From NCBI GenBank assembly GCA_025453855.1, contig JALOPO010000075.1:1-10634 (forward strand): a stretch of 10,634 bases of DNA, in the 5' to 3' direction. Shown here one piece after another: positions 1 to 7,690 of this stretch; the first letter of the stretch is position 1, and each line of letters begins with the position of its first letter. The notes beneath the pieces were generated by a model. It was given only the letters and a program-made list of their open reading frames with translations, did no database searches and was not told where the DNA came from. This DNA is from Gemmatimonadaceae bacterium (GTDB lineage Bacteria > Gemmatimonadota > Gemmatimonadetes > Gemmatimonadales > Gemmatimonadaceae). The position numbers and the translations under genes were made by a program.

Positions 1-1488
1 TGCAACGGCTACAAGGACCACGAGTTCATGCGGCTGGCGCTCATCGGGCAGAAGCTCGGCCACCGCGTCTTCATCGTCATGGAGCAGCTGAGCGAGCTCG
101 ACGTGCTGCTCGAGGTGGCCGACGAGCTGCAGGTGACGCCGCTCGCCGGGGTGCGCGTGAAGCTCGCCAGCGCCGGCTTCGGCCGCTGGGCGCAGTCGGG
201 GGGCGAGAAGAGCAAGTTCGGCCTCTCGGTGGCCGAGCTCGTGAAGATGATCGACAAGCTCCGCGCGCTGGGGCGGCTCGACATCCTCAAGCTGGTGCAC
301 TTCCACCTCGGCTCGCAGATCCCCGACATCCGCTACATCAAGGCGGGGCTGCAGGAGGTGGCGCGCTTCTACGTGGAGCTGCGCCGCGCCGGCGTGGACA
401 TCACCTACGTGGACGTGGGCGGCGGGCTCGGCGTCGACTACGACGGCACGGGGAGCACGAACGAGGCGAGCGTCAACTACACGACGCAGGAGTACGCCAA
501 CGACGTGGTCTACACGATCGCCGAGGCGTGCCGCGAGCACGAGCTCCCGATGCCGCACCTGATCAGCGAGAGCGGGCGCGCGCTCACCGCGCACCACGCG
601 CTGCTCCTGCTCAAGGTGATCGACGTCGACACGTTCCAGATGCCCGACGTGCCGGCGCTCGGCGACGACCACCACACGATCCTCCACGAGATGAAGGAGG
701 ACTACGAGACGCTGCTCGGCGGCGAGGCGCTCAAGCCGCGCAAGATCCGCGAGATCGCGCACGACGCGAGCTTCGACAAGGACCGCGCCCGCCAGTACTT
801 CGCCGCCGGCGCGCTCGACCTGCGCGGGCTGGCGATCGCCGAGCAGTACTACATCGGGATCATGAACGGGCTGCAGCGGATCGTGCGGCAGGACCCGGAG
901 GAGTTCGAGGACATCCTCCCCGAGGTGGAGGCGGCGCTCACCGACCGCTACTTCTGCAACTTCTCGCTCTTCCAGTCGCTCCCCGACCACTGGGCCATCG
1001 ACCAGCTCTTCCCGATCATGCCGATCCACCGCCTCGACGAGCGGCCCGATCGCATGGGGACGCTGCAGGACGTGACCTGCGACTCGGACGGCAAGATCGA
1101 CCACTTCGTGGGCGACAAGAAGAAGGGGCAGCCGTCGCTCGAGCTGCACGTGCCGCGCGACGGCGAGGACTACATCCTCGGCATCTTCCTCACCGGGGCG
1201 TACCAGGAGATCCTGGGCGACCTGCACAACCTGTTCGGCGACACCAACGCGGTGCACCTCAAGCTCGACGACGACGGGCGCCCGATGATCACCGACATCG
1301 TGCACGGCGACACCGTCACCGAGGTGCTGCAGTACGTGCAGTTCCACGCCGCCGACCTGCTGGCCACGTTCCGCCGCAAGGTGATGAACACCGCGAACGT
1401 GAGCCGCGAGGAGCGCAACGCCTTCGTCGCCGACTACGTGGCGGGGCTCGAGGGGTATACCTACCTGGAAGGGGAAGCCGCCCGATGA
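1..1488 (+). CDS. speA: Biosynthetic arginine decarboxylase SpeA, 5'-truncated
   Basis: PLP-dependent fold-III decarboxylase that converts arginine to agmatine and CO2, the first step of the agmatine route to putrescine. The reading frame is open from base 1 (it begins CNGYKDHEF), so the gene starts upstream; 495 residues are present. SpeA proteins are usually about 630-660 residues, so roughly 150 N-terminal residues are missing, including the region with the PLP-binding lysine. Visible family motifs, in window numbering, are HFHLGSQ (100-106), the glycine-rich phosphate-binding VDVGGGLGVDYDG (137-149), SESGRALTAHHA soon after, and CDSDG (360-364), which carries the cysteine and aspartate of the active site in this family. 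Its stop overlaps the start of the downstream Yip1-like gene (ATGA), suggesting translational coupling. The long length and CDSDG motif separate it from LysA/DAP decarboxylases. Identification is confident. Confidence 0.96.
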   Translation, partial: CNGYKDHEFMRLALIGQKLGHRVFIVMEQLSELDVLLEVADELQVTPLAGVRVKLASAGFGRWAQSGGEKSKFGLSVAELVKMIDKLRALGRLDILKLVHFHLGSQIPDIRYIKAGLQEVARFYVELRRAGVDITYVDVGGGLGVDYDGTGSTNEASVNYTTQEYANDVVYTIAEACREHELPMPHLISESGRALTAHHALLLLKVIDVDTFQMPDVPALGDDHHTILHEMKEDYETLLGGEALKPRKIREIAHDASFDKDRARQYFAAGALDLRGLAIAEQYYIGIMNGLQRIVRQDPEEFEDILPEVEAALTDRYFCNFSLFQSLPDHWAIDQLFPIMPIHRLDERPDRMGTLQDVTCDSDGKIDHFVGDKKKGQPSLELHVPRDGEDYILGIFLTGAYQEILGDLHNLFGDTNAVHLKLDDDGRPMITDIVHGDTVTEVLQYVQFHAADLLATFRRKVMNTANVSREERNAFVADYVAGLEGYTYLEGEAAR

Positions 1489-2192
1489 CGACGCCCACGC
1501 TGCCCGAGTACGCCCCGCTCCCCGCCAAGACGAGCGTCTGGGAGGACTGCCTCGACATCTTCTACAGCCCGCGCGAGGTGTTCGAGCGGCGCCGGGACGG
1601 GAAGTTCTGGGTGCCGCTGCTCGTCTTCGCGGTGCTCGTGGGCGTGCTCGCGTTCCTGGGGCGGCAGGCGTTCGACGCCATCCAGGACGTGGCGATCCGC
1701 GAGTCGTTCGCGAAGCAGGGGATGTCGCCCGAGCAGGCGGCGCAGGCGCGCGCGATGACCGAGAAGTTCAAGACCGTCGGCTACGCCTTCGCGCCGGTGA
1801 TCTGGGTCGTGCTGGGCCTGGTGGTCGGGCTGGTGTTCTGGGTGCTGGCGCGACTCTTCGGTGCCACGCTCACCGTGGCGCAGGGGATCACGATCTGGGT
1901 GCTCGCCTCGTATCCCAACCTCGTGAACACCGCCGCCGTCGTGGCGCAGTCGTTCTTCGTCGACCCGAACACGGTCACGCACAAGCACGCCTACTCGCTC
2001 AGCGCGGCGCGCTTCCTGTCGGCCGACATGAACCCGTTCGTGATGAAGCTGGCCTCGCTCGCCGACCCGTTCGTCATCTGGTCCGGCGTCCTGCTCGGCA
2101 TCGGGGCGCACGTGATCGCGAAGCTCGAGAAGGAGAAGGCCGCGGCGCTGGCCGTGGTGGCGACGCTGCTCTACGTGCTCGCCTTCGCCTGA
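1485..2192 (+). CDS. Yip1-domain multi-pass membrane protein
   Basis: Predicted 235-residue integral membrane protein resembling the bacterial Yip1/YIP1 family (Pfam Yip1 type); molecular role unknown. The N-terminal cytoplasmic segment contains DIFYSPREVFERRR (about 24-37), the characteristic entry motif of these proteins. Hydrophobic helices lie at about 41-58, 101-122, 130-155, 190-211 and 218-235. A polar, Gln/Ala-rich stretch (about 60-98) separates the first two. The ATG shares bases with the speA stop (ATGA), and a purine-rich GGAAGGGGAAG at 1467-1477 ends 7 bases before it, so this start is well supported. The overlap implies co-expression with arginine decarboxylase, but nothing in the sequence shows a polyamine-related function. 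The family assignment rests on the N-terminal motif and topology, read by eye. Confidence 0.85.
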   Translation: MTTPTLPEYAPLPAKTSVWEDCLDIFYSPREVFERRRDGKFWVPLLVFAVLVGVLAFLGRQAFDAIQDVAIRESFAKQGMSPEQAAQARAMTEKFKTVGYAFAPVIWVVLGLVVGLVFWVLARLFGATLTVAQGITIWVLASYPNLVNTAAVVAQSFFVDPNTVTHKHAYSLSAARFLSADMNPFVMKLASLADPFVIWSGVLLGIGAHVIAKLEKEKAAALAVVATLLYVLAFA

Positions 2193-2195
2193 CGC

Positions 2196-2216
2196 CTGCC
2201 GCACCGTCGACGGCAG
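2196..2216 (+). terminator. Possible stem-loop after the Yip1-like gene
   Basis: Four bases after the stop codon, CTGCCG (2196-2201) and CGGCAG (2211-2216) form a 6-bp stem around a 9-base loop. The loop and inner stem also contain the palindrome CCGTCGACGG (2204-2213). A second palindrome, GCTGCGCGCAGC, follows at 2216-2227. There is no T tract, so this is at most a weak intrinsic terminator. The much larger inverted repeat just downstream may be the real transcript end. Confidence 0.25.
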
Positions 2217-2239
2217 CTGCGCGCAGCAGCGAGATCAGC

Positions 2240-2371
2240 GCGGAACAGCGAAACGCGAAGGGCGCGAAGGCAACGGAAAGCCAACATCGGCGTGTTCACG
2301 GCAGCAATTGCCCGGCCACTCGGATGCTCGCTTTCTGTTGCCTTCGCGCCCTTCGCGTTTCGCTGTTCCGC
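2240..2371. repeat. 42-bp near-perfect inverted repeat between convergent genes
   Basis: The left arm (2240-2281) and right arm (2330-2371) are reverse complements over 42 bp with one difference, G2275 against T2336, which would still pair as G-U in RNA. The loop is 48 bases (2282-2329). Each arm is built from short GCGAA-type units (AGCGAAACGCGAAGGGCGCG is part of the left arm) and is purine-rich on one strand. It sits between the convergent Yip1-like and superoxide dismutase genes, where it could act as a bidirectional terminator. Arms this long and this well matched exceed a normal terminator, so a dispersed repeat or small non-autonomous mobile element is equally possible. I see no target-site duplication flanking it. 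Confidence 0.85.
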
Positions 2372-2428
2372 TACGACCCCGCGTTCCGCGCGAGAGTCGA
2401 CATCAAGCGCCAGGCGCCGGGCGAGGCG

Positions 2429-3049
<621 letters not shown>

Positions 3050-3099
3050 CGGGATCGTGCTCCGGTTGGTTGTGTCGCGCCGTGCGCGCGTGGCTGGCA

Positions 3100-3128
3100 A
3101 AGCTAGCGTCGCCCGTGCGCGTCACCAA
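3100..3128 (-). promoter_or_regulatory. Candidate sigma-70-like promoter for superoxide dismutase
   Basis: On the minus strand TTGGTG (3128-3123) and TAGCTT (3105-3100) are separated by exactly 17 bases. These resemble -35 and -10 elements and would start transcription near 3093, leaving a leader of about 44 bases before the sod ATG. The hexamers match consensus only moderately (TTG in the first, TA...T in the second). The -35 overlaps a 12-mer, GTGCGCGTCACC (3115-3126), that recurs at 3255-3266. Confidence 0.3.
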
Positions 3129-3189
3129 TCCGCGTCTCGGGCCCACGGCCGGCCGCGATGATGCGATGGGACGCGAGGGTGCGCGATGG
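3115..3189 (+). repeat. Degenerate intergenic repeat, copy 1
   Basis: The core at 3151-3189 begins GGCCGCGATGATGCGATGG and continues in roughly 10-bp steps. It matches the inverted copy at 3420-3458 at 33 of 39 positions, and the direct copy at 3302-3329 at 26 of 28. The 12-mer GTGCGCGTCACC lies 36 bases before the core (3115-3126) and also precedes copy 2. No gene is recognisable across this stretch. Confidence 0.7.
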
Positions 3190-3254
3190 TTACAGGATGC
3201 GCGACTTCATTCGCAAACCGTCGCGTTCGCTTGCACGGGCGCTCGTCACGACCG

Positions 3255-3329
3255 GTGCGCGTCACCGTCCGGGCTCGTGCAGGCTCGGCTCACGCCCATC
3301 TGGCCGCGATGATGCGATGAGGCGCGAGG
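3255..3329 (+). repeat. Degenerate intergenic repeat, copy 2
   Basis: The core at 3302-3329 repeats the 28 bases at 3151-3178 with two substitutions, then diverges. The same 12-mer GTGCGCGTCACC occurs upstream at 3255-3266, here 47 bases before the core rather than 36. The composite unit therefore appears duplicated with drift in the spacer. Confidence 0.65.
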
Positions 3330-3419
3330 CACGCGCGAAGAGGAACCGCAGGACCGTTGATGGGTTCCGTGGGGCGTGATGCGTCCGCTCGCGTGGCGAG
3401 GAGCAGGACCTTGCTCTGT

Positions 3420-3458
3420 CCATCGTGTCCCATCGTGTTCCATCGCATCATCGCGGCC
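3420..3458 (-). repeat. Degenerate intergenic repeat, copy 3 (inverted), with 10-bp units
   Basis: Reading the plus strand, two near-identical 10-mers, CCATCGTGTC and CCATCGTGTT, are followed by CCATCGCATC and ATCGCGGCC. The reverse complement matches copy 1 at 33 of 39 positions. The inverted placement means a transcript across copies 2 and 3 could form a stem of about 18 bp around a loop of about 120 bases. The rest of the gene-free stretch from 3190 to 3636 shows nothing I can name. Confidence 0.7.
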
Positions 3459-3636
3459 GCCGTGCGTGCAGTCCGCAGCCATCCGCACGGCAGCCGCGTC
3501 CCCGCACCAGCATCCTCCGTCCCCCGGTCGTCTCGGTTCCTCCGCTTTCCCCGCAGTTCACGACTTGGAACGGCAATGGACAGGGAAAGAACGGCGACGA
3601 TCGGAGGACGGGGACGGCATGCCGGTCAGCGCACAC

Positions 3637-4278
3637 TCAGGCGGCCACGGTCGACCGCTTCCGCTCGCGCAGCCAGCTGATGATGCCGGGGAGGATCGAG
3701 AGGAAGATCACCACCAGGATCACCTTCTCGGCGTGCTTCGCGATGCCGGGGACGGTCGCGCCGAGGCCGTAGCCGAGGAAGAGCATGCTCCAGATCCAGA
3801 GGAAGCCGCCCACCACGTTGTACGAGAGGAAGCGCTTGTACTCCATCTGTCCCACGCCCGCCACCAGCGGCGCGAAGGTGCGGATGATCGGCACGAAGCG
3901 CGCGAGGATGATCGTCTTCCCGCCGTGCTTCTCGTAGAACGCCTGCGCCTTGAGCAGGTGGTCGCGCTTGAACAGCAGCGAGTCGGGGCGCGTGAAGATG
4001 CGGGGCCCCGTGAACTTGCCGATGTGGTAGCCCACCGTGTCGCCGACGATCGCGGCCACGGTGAGGATCGCCCCCAGCGACCAGACATTGAGCCCGAACT
4101 CGGGATGCGTCGCCGACAGCAGCCCGGCCGTCACGAGCAGCGAGTCGCCGGGGAGGAAGAAACCGATGAGGAGCCCGGTCTCGGTGAAGATGATCGCCGT
4201 CATCCCCACGTAGCCCGCCCACTGCACGAGCGCGGGAAGGTCGCGGAGCTTGCCGAGCAGGTCGGAGAGGAAATCCAT
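3637..4278 (-). CDS. DedA-family inner-membrane protein
   Basis: A 213-residue DedA (SNARE-associated/VTT domain) membrane protein. Members of this family support membrane homeostasis, and some recycle undecaprenyl phosphate or other lipids across the membrane. The amphipathic N-terminus is followed by ETGLLIGFFLPGDSLLVTAG (33-52), the family signature. E33 and D45 have the same 12-residue spacing as the essential E39 and D51 of E. coli YqjA. R127 and R133 (ARFVPIIRTF) have the same 6-residue spacing as its essential R130 and R136. GDTVGYHIGKFTG (79-91) is also typical. The C-terminus ends in a basic RERKRS tail. The ATG at 4278 fits the family start. No clear Shine-Dalgarno precedes it, although TATACG lies just upstream. 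The gene is divergent from the GH38 gene. The family is confident; the transported lipid cannot be read from sequence. Confidence 0.94.
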   Translation of the reverse strand: MDFLSDLLGKLRDLPALVQWAGYVGMTAIIFTETGLLIGFFLPGDSLLVTAGLLSATHPEFGLNVWSLGAILTVAAIVGDTVGYHIGKFTGPRIFTRPDSLLFKRDHLLKAQAFYEKHGGKTIILARFVPIIRTFAPLVAGVGQMEYKRFLSYNVVGGFLWIWSMLFLGYGLGATVPGIAKHAEKVILVVIFLSILPGIISWLRERKRSTVAA

Positions 4279-4350
4279 GGGGGCGTATAGCGGACACGCG
4301 TCGGCGCGGGCGGGCTGCCGGCGCACGACGCGTGCATGGCGGAGTTGGGC

Positions 4351-4374
4351 GCGGTGTCCGATCCCGGACGCCGC
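4351..4374. promoter_or_regulatory. 10-bp dyad in the dedA/GH38 divergent intergenic region
   Basis: GCGGTGTCCG (4351-4360) and CGGACGCCGC (4365-4374) are reverse complements with one mismatch (T4355 against G4370, a wobble pair in RNA) around the 4-base loop ATCC. It lies 73 bases before the dedA ATG and 64 bases before the chosen GH38 start. It could be an operator for either gene or a leader hairpin. A 7-bp piece of the left arm (GTGTCCG, 4354-4360) also has a reverse-complement match, CGGACAC, at 4291-4297. Confidence 0.35.
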
Positions 4375-4425
4375 AGCGCGCGAAAGGTGACCGCCCCCGG
4401 GTGGCGGCACAACCGTCCTCGTCGG

Positions 4426-4431
4426 TATGGT
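4426..4431 (+). promoter_or_regulatory. Possible -10 element giving a near-leaderless GH38 transcript
   Basis: TATGGT fits the TANNNT pattern and ends 6 bases before the GTG chosen as the GH38 start. No Shine-Dalgarno is present, so a leaderless or near-leaderless mRNA is plausible. No convincing -35 hexamer is visible at the expected distance, so support is weak. Confidence 0.25.
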
Positions 4432-4437
4432 CCAGCC

Positions 4438-7179
4438 GTGGAACCCCGCGCGCGCACCCCTCGGCTGCAGCCCGCCGTCACCGATCACCTCGCGCCCCCG
4501 CACGTGATCGTGGTGGTGCCGCACACGCACTGGGATCGCGAGTGGTACCACCCCGTCGGCCGCTTCCGGCAGCGCCTCGCCGCACTGGTCGACGCGCTGC
4601 TCGACGACGACGACGCGCTCCCGTTCCTGCTCGACGGGCAGGCGATCGTCCTCGACGACTACGCCGCGCTGCGCCCCGATCGCATGGCCGCGCTCGATGC
4701 GGCGCTCGCCGCCGGCCGCGTGGAGGCGGGGCCATGGTACGTCCTCGCCGACCAGCTCATCGCGGGGGGCGAAGCGCTCGTGCGCAACCTCCTCGAGGGG
4801 ACGCGCACGCTGCACGAGGCCGGCGCCGCGCCGCCGCCGGTGCTCTACAGCCCCGATGCCTTCGGTCACTCGCATGCGGGCCCGCTCCTCGCGGACGGCT
4901 TCGGTTTCCGCGTCGCGATCGCATGGCGCGGCCTCGGTGGTCCGTCGCATCCCGCGAGCACCGTCATGCGCTGGGCGCACGCGAGCGGTGCGCAGGTGCT
5001 GCTCTATCACCTCCCGACCGACGGCTACGAGGTCGGGAGTGCGCTCCCCACCACGATGGACGGTGCGGTGCAGCGCTGGCGCACGCAGCTGCGCGACGCG
5101 CTCACGACGCGCAACCCGGTGCGCATCGCGCTCCTCCCCAACGGCGCCGATCATCACGCGCGCCAGCCCCAGCTCGCCGAGGCACTCGCCGCGCTCTCGG
5201 TGGTGGCCGCACCGCACACCGTGCGCGCCGGGACGCTGGCCGACTTCGCGCGACAGCTGCACGAGACGGCGCAGACGCTCGCGCTCCCGACCATCACCGG
5301 CGAGCTGCGCGACTCGCGCGGCTGGACCTGGTCGCTGCAGGGGACCTTCGCCACGCGCGCGCACCAGAAGCGGCGCAACGCGCACGTGGAGCGGCTGCTG
5401 CTCCGCGAGGCCGAACCGTGGGCCGCACTCGCCTGGTTCGTGCACGGCGTCGCGCTCCAGCCGGCGCTGCGGCACGCGTGGAAGACGCTCCTCGCCACGC
5501 ATCCGCACGACACGCTCTGCGGCTGCAGCATCGACGACGTGGCGCGCGCCGCCGACGTGCGCTGGGACGACGCCGAGGCGCAGGGACGCGGCGTGCGCGA
5601 CGACGCGCTCGCGCTCCTCGTGCGACACGACGCCGTGCGCGCGCGCGAGGCCGAGAGCAGCTGGCAGCCGACGCTCGTCTTCCGCAACCCGTCGCCACGA
5701 CTGCGCAGCGGCGTGGTGCAGGTGTCGCTGCGCGACCAGCCGATCCCCGACCCGGTGGGACCGGGGAGCGCGGCTCGCTCCGGCGCGCGCCTCCCCGCGC
5801 CACCGGCGCCGCTGGCGTGGAGCGGCGAGGCGCTCGTGCAGCAGGTCGCGCGCCGTCGTGCGATCGATCGCGTGGAGTCGCCGCAGCACTATCCGCGCAA
5901 CGCGCTCGTGCGCGAGATCGACGCCTACGTCTGGGTCGAGCCGCTGGAGGGCTTCGCGATCGTCCCCGTCCCGGCCGCGCAGCTCGATCGCGTGATCGCG
6001 GCGGCGCCGCAGCGCGAACGGATCCGTGCCTCGGGCAACGAGCTGGTGGGCGCGACGTGGCGCGTGACGAGCGGGCCGCAGGGGATCGTCGCCGCGCACC
6101 AGGGAACGGGACTGCGATTGCAGCCGCTCGGCTGGCTCGAGAGCACGAGCGACGCGGGCGACACGTACACGCCATCACTGCGCGGGTCTCCGCTCGTCGC
6201 GCACTGGGGCGGCCACGAGCTCGGGCTGCGCGGCCCGCTCTGCGGCTCGTGGGAGGCGCGCGCACTCCTCGAGCGACGGCGCACGTGGGTCACGCCGGTC
6301 ACCGAGCCGCTCACGCGCGAGGCGCCGTCGCGCGAGGTCGCGCAGCTCCCGTTCGAGGCGTCGCTCTCGATCGTGGCCGGCGCCGAGTGGCTGCGCGTCG
6401 ACCTCCGCGGCGAGAACGGCGCCTGCGACCACCGGCTGCGCTGGGTCGTGCCGCTCCCCGGGTCGCTGCAGGCGCGCAGCGTGATCGCCGATGCCGCGCT
6501 CGGCCCGGTCACGCGGCCACGCGACCTGCGCGACCCGGCCTCGTGGACGGCCGAACGGCAGCTCGCCACCGCGCCGCTCCATCGCTGGGTGCTCGTGCTC
6601 GGCGAGGGCTACGGCGTGGCGCTGATCAGTGATGGGCTGGCCGAGTACGAGATCACCGACGAGGGCCAGCTGGCGGTGACGCTCGTGCGCGCGGTCGGCG
6701 AGCTGTCGCGCCGCGACATTCCGGAGCGCCCGGGACACGCGGGGTGGCCCGCCGCCACGCCGCTCGCGCAGTCGCTGGGGCCGGTGGCGGCGCGCTTCGC
6801 GTGGCTCGTCACCTCGCCCGATCGCGACACGGCGCTCGCGCAGGTCGAAGCCGCCGCCGACGACGTGCTGGCGCCCATGACCGCCACCACCTGGCGCGAC
6901 GTCCCCGCGCAGCTCCCGCCCTTCGAGGGGCTCACGCTCGACGGCGACGGCCTCGCCTTCTCGGCGTGCAAGCGGAGCGAGGACGGCGAGTGGCTCGTGC
7001 TGCGCTGCATCAACCTGCGCGACACGACCGTCACCGCGCGCTGGCGCACGCCGCGCCCGGTGCGCGAGGCGATGCGGTCGCGCCTCGACGAGACGCCGCT
7101 CGAGGCGCTCCGAACCGACGGGGCGACGGTCGCGGTGGAGGTGGGCCCGTTCGCGGTGAGCACCGTGCTGGTGCGCTGA
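4438..7179 (+). CDS. GH38 alpha-mannosidase-like glycoside hydrolase
   Basis: A protein of about 913 residues, the normal size for glycoside hydrolase family 38, zinc-dependent retaining alpha-mannosidases. By alignment to characterised members, the zinc ligands are H31 and D33 in HTHWDREW (29-36), the nucleophile D140 in YSPDAFGHS, and a further ligand H357 in HPHDTLCGCS (355-364). All are intact. The three-helix middle domain is recognisable around TFATRAHQKRRNAHVERLLL, and the C-terminal beta-sandwich ends with a typical PFAVSTVLVR. No signal peptide is seen, suggesting cytoplasmic action on imported mannosides or mannosylglycerate-like substrates; the actual substrate is unknown. The frame is open to an ATG at 4336, but those 34 residues look like non-coding sequence, so GTG at 4438 is preferred; GTG 4504 is too close to the catalytic motif. 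The gene stands alone, without visible sugar-transport partners. Confidence 0.92.
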   Translation: MEPRARTPRLQPAVTDHLAPPHVIVVVPHTHWDREWYHPVGRFRQRLAALVDALLDDDDALPFLLDGQAIVLDDYAALRPDRMAALDAALAAGRVEAGPWYVLADQLIAGGEALVRNLLEGTRTLHEAGAAPPPVLYSPDAFGHSHAGPLLADGFGFRVAIAWRGLGGPSHPASTVMRWAHASGAQVLLYHLPTDGYEVGSALPTTMDGAVQRWRTQLRDALTTRNPVRIALLPNGADHHARQPQLAEALAALSVVAAPHTVRAGTLADFARQLHETAQTLALPTITGELRDSRGWTWSLQGTFATRAHQKRRNAHVERLLLREAEPWAALAWFVHGVALQPALRHAWKTLLATHPHDTLCGCSIDDVARAADVRWDDAEAQGRGVRDDALALLVRHDAVRAREAESSWQPTLVFRNPSPRLRSGVVQVSLRDQPIPDPVGPGSAARSGARLPAPPAPLAWSGEALVQQVARRRAIDRVESPQHYPRNALVREIDAYVWVEPLEGFAIVPVPAAQLDRVIAAAPQRERIRASGNELVGATWRVTSGPQGIVAAHQGTGLRLQPLGWLESTSDAGDTYTPSLRGSPLVAHWGGHELGLRGPLCGSWEARALLERRRTWVTPVTEPLTREAPSREVAQLPFEASLSIVAGAEWLRVDLRGENGACDHRLRWVVPLPGSLQARSVIADAALGPVTRPRDLRDPASWTAERQLATAPLHRWVLVLGEGYGVALISDGLAEYEITDEGQLAVTLVRAVGELSRRDIPERPGHAGWPAATPLAQSLGPVAARFAWLVTSPDRDTALAQVEAAADDVLAPMTATTWRDVPAQLPPFEGLTLDGDGLAFSACKRSEDGEWLVLRCINLRDTTVTARWRTPRPVREAMRSRLDETPLEALRTDGATVAVEVGPFAVSTVLVR

Positions 7180-7183
7180 GCGC

Positions 7184-7201
7184 GGCGCGCGTCACCGCGC
7201 C
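7184..7201. terminator. Possible short GC hairpin between convergent genes
   Basis: GGCGCG (7184-7189) and CGCGCC (7196-7201) form a perfect 6-bp stem around CGTCAC, starting 5 bases after the GH38 stop. It has no T tract on either strand. In DNA this GC-rich such hairpins arise readily by chance. Confidence 0.22.
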
Positions 7202-7233
7202 TGTCGACCCGCGATGGCGTTCGGCGAGCGACA

Positions 7234-7590
7234 CTACGCCCGGATCACCACCTCACGCGTGTGCAGCGCCTCCGCCACCCGGCCGAGCTGCACCAGGAAG
7301 CCGATCCCGCCGGCGATCTGCAGCACGAGGCCGAGGACGAGCATCCCCGGCACGAGCATGAGCAGCCGCCCGATCGCGTAGGCCAGGCCGTAGGCGAGTC
7401 CCGCCACCGCGCCGATCACCGGGATCGGGAGCAGGAGCCACCGCAGCGGCTCGCAGAGCCGGCACGAGCACGGGATCACCATCGCCAGCCGTCGCACCAC
7501 GACGGCGAAGGTGACGTGGGCCGCGACGTATGCCGCCACGGCGCCGGCCGCAGGGCCGCTCTCGGCGATGATGGTCGGGATGGCGAGCAT
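7234..7590 (-). CDS. Small membrane protein with CxCxxC motif, unknown function
   Basis: A predicted 118-residue hydrophobic protein that I do not recognise. Likely membrane helices are at about 14-32, 51-73 and 76-100, the last two rich in Gly and Leu. Between the first and second helix is VIPCSCRLCEP, with cysteines at 41, 43 and 46 (CxCxxC), beside basic residues at 33, 34 and 44. Three closely spaced cysteines at a membrane edge could bind a metal or form disulfides, but nothing else supports a function. The frame extends 23 codons further to 7659; ATG 7590 is preferred because GGGGGTG lies just before it and the hydrophobic domain starts soon after. It is convergent with the GH38 gene and on the same strand as the upstream permeases, 130 bases after them. 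It could be missed or over-called, so confidence is moderate. Confidence 0.6.
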   Translation of the reverse strand: MLAIPTIIAESGPAAGAVAAYVAAHVTFAVVVRRLAMVIPCSCRLCEPLRWLLLPIPVIGAVAGLAYGLAYAIGRLLMLVPGMLVLGLVLQIAGGIGFLVQLGRVAEALHTREVVIRA

Positions 7591-7690
7591 CGCACCCCCG
7601 TGGGCGAGTGGAAACGGCCCGCACCGGCCGCCGTCGGTGCACGATGCAGCGTGGCGCACGGCCGCGCATCGGGGAATCGTCCGCGATCGC

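Noticed and set aside
3050..3100. 17-residue N-terminal extension of superoxide dismutase
   Set aside because: MPATRARRDTTNRSTIP is not a signal or targeting peptide of this family, and the canonical MAFTLP start has a GGAG upstream.
3401..3416. GAGCA/TGCTC hairpin in the gene-free region
   Set aside because: Five-base stem only, no T tract and no adjacent gene end.
3151..3458. Repeat cluster considered as a CRISPR array
   Set aside because: Only three degenerate copies, mixed orientation, unequal spacing and no cas genes.
3070..3636. Several open frames of 60-115 codons on both strands in the gap, some translating the repeat as a GRDDAM peptide
   Set aside because: No ribosome sites, no family resemblance, Arg/Ser/His-rich products, and the shared peptide merely translates the DNA repeat.
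4336..4437. Earlier ATG for the GH38 gene
   Set aside because: It would add 34 Arg/Gly-rich residues, place the hairpin dyad inside coding sequence and leave under 60 bases for two divergent promoters. It cannot be strictly excluded from sequence alone.
4279..6099. Very long minus-strand open frame (continuous with the DedA frame, over 800 codons) antisense to the GH38 gene
   Set aside because: Only the 213 codons from 4278 down to 3637 resemble a protein family. The rest is Arg/Ala/His-rich translation expected opposite a GC-rich gene, and the GH38 frame holds all catalytic motifs.
4332..6632. Long plus-strand open frame overlapping GH38 in another phase
   Set aside because: Low-complexity Arg/Ala/Pro-rich product with no family motifs; a composition shadow of the GH38 gene.
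7621..7640. GCACCG/CGGTGC hairpin upstream of the small membrane protein
   Set aside because: A 6-bp stem is common by chance at this GC content and there is no supporting context.
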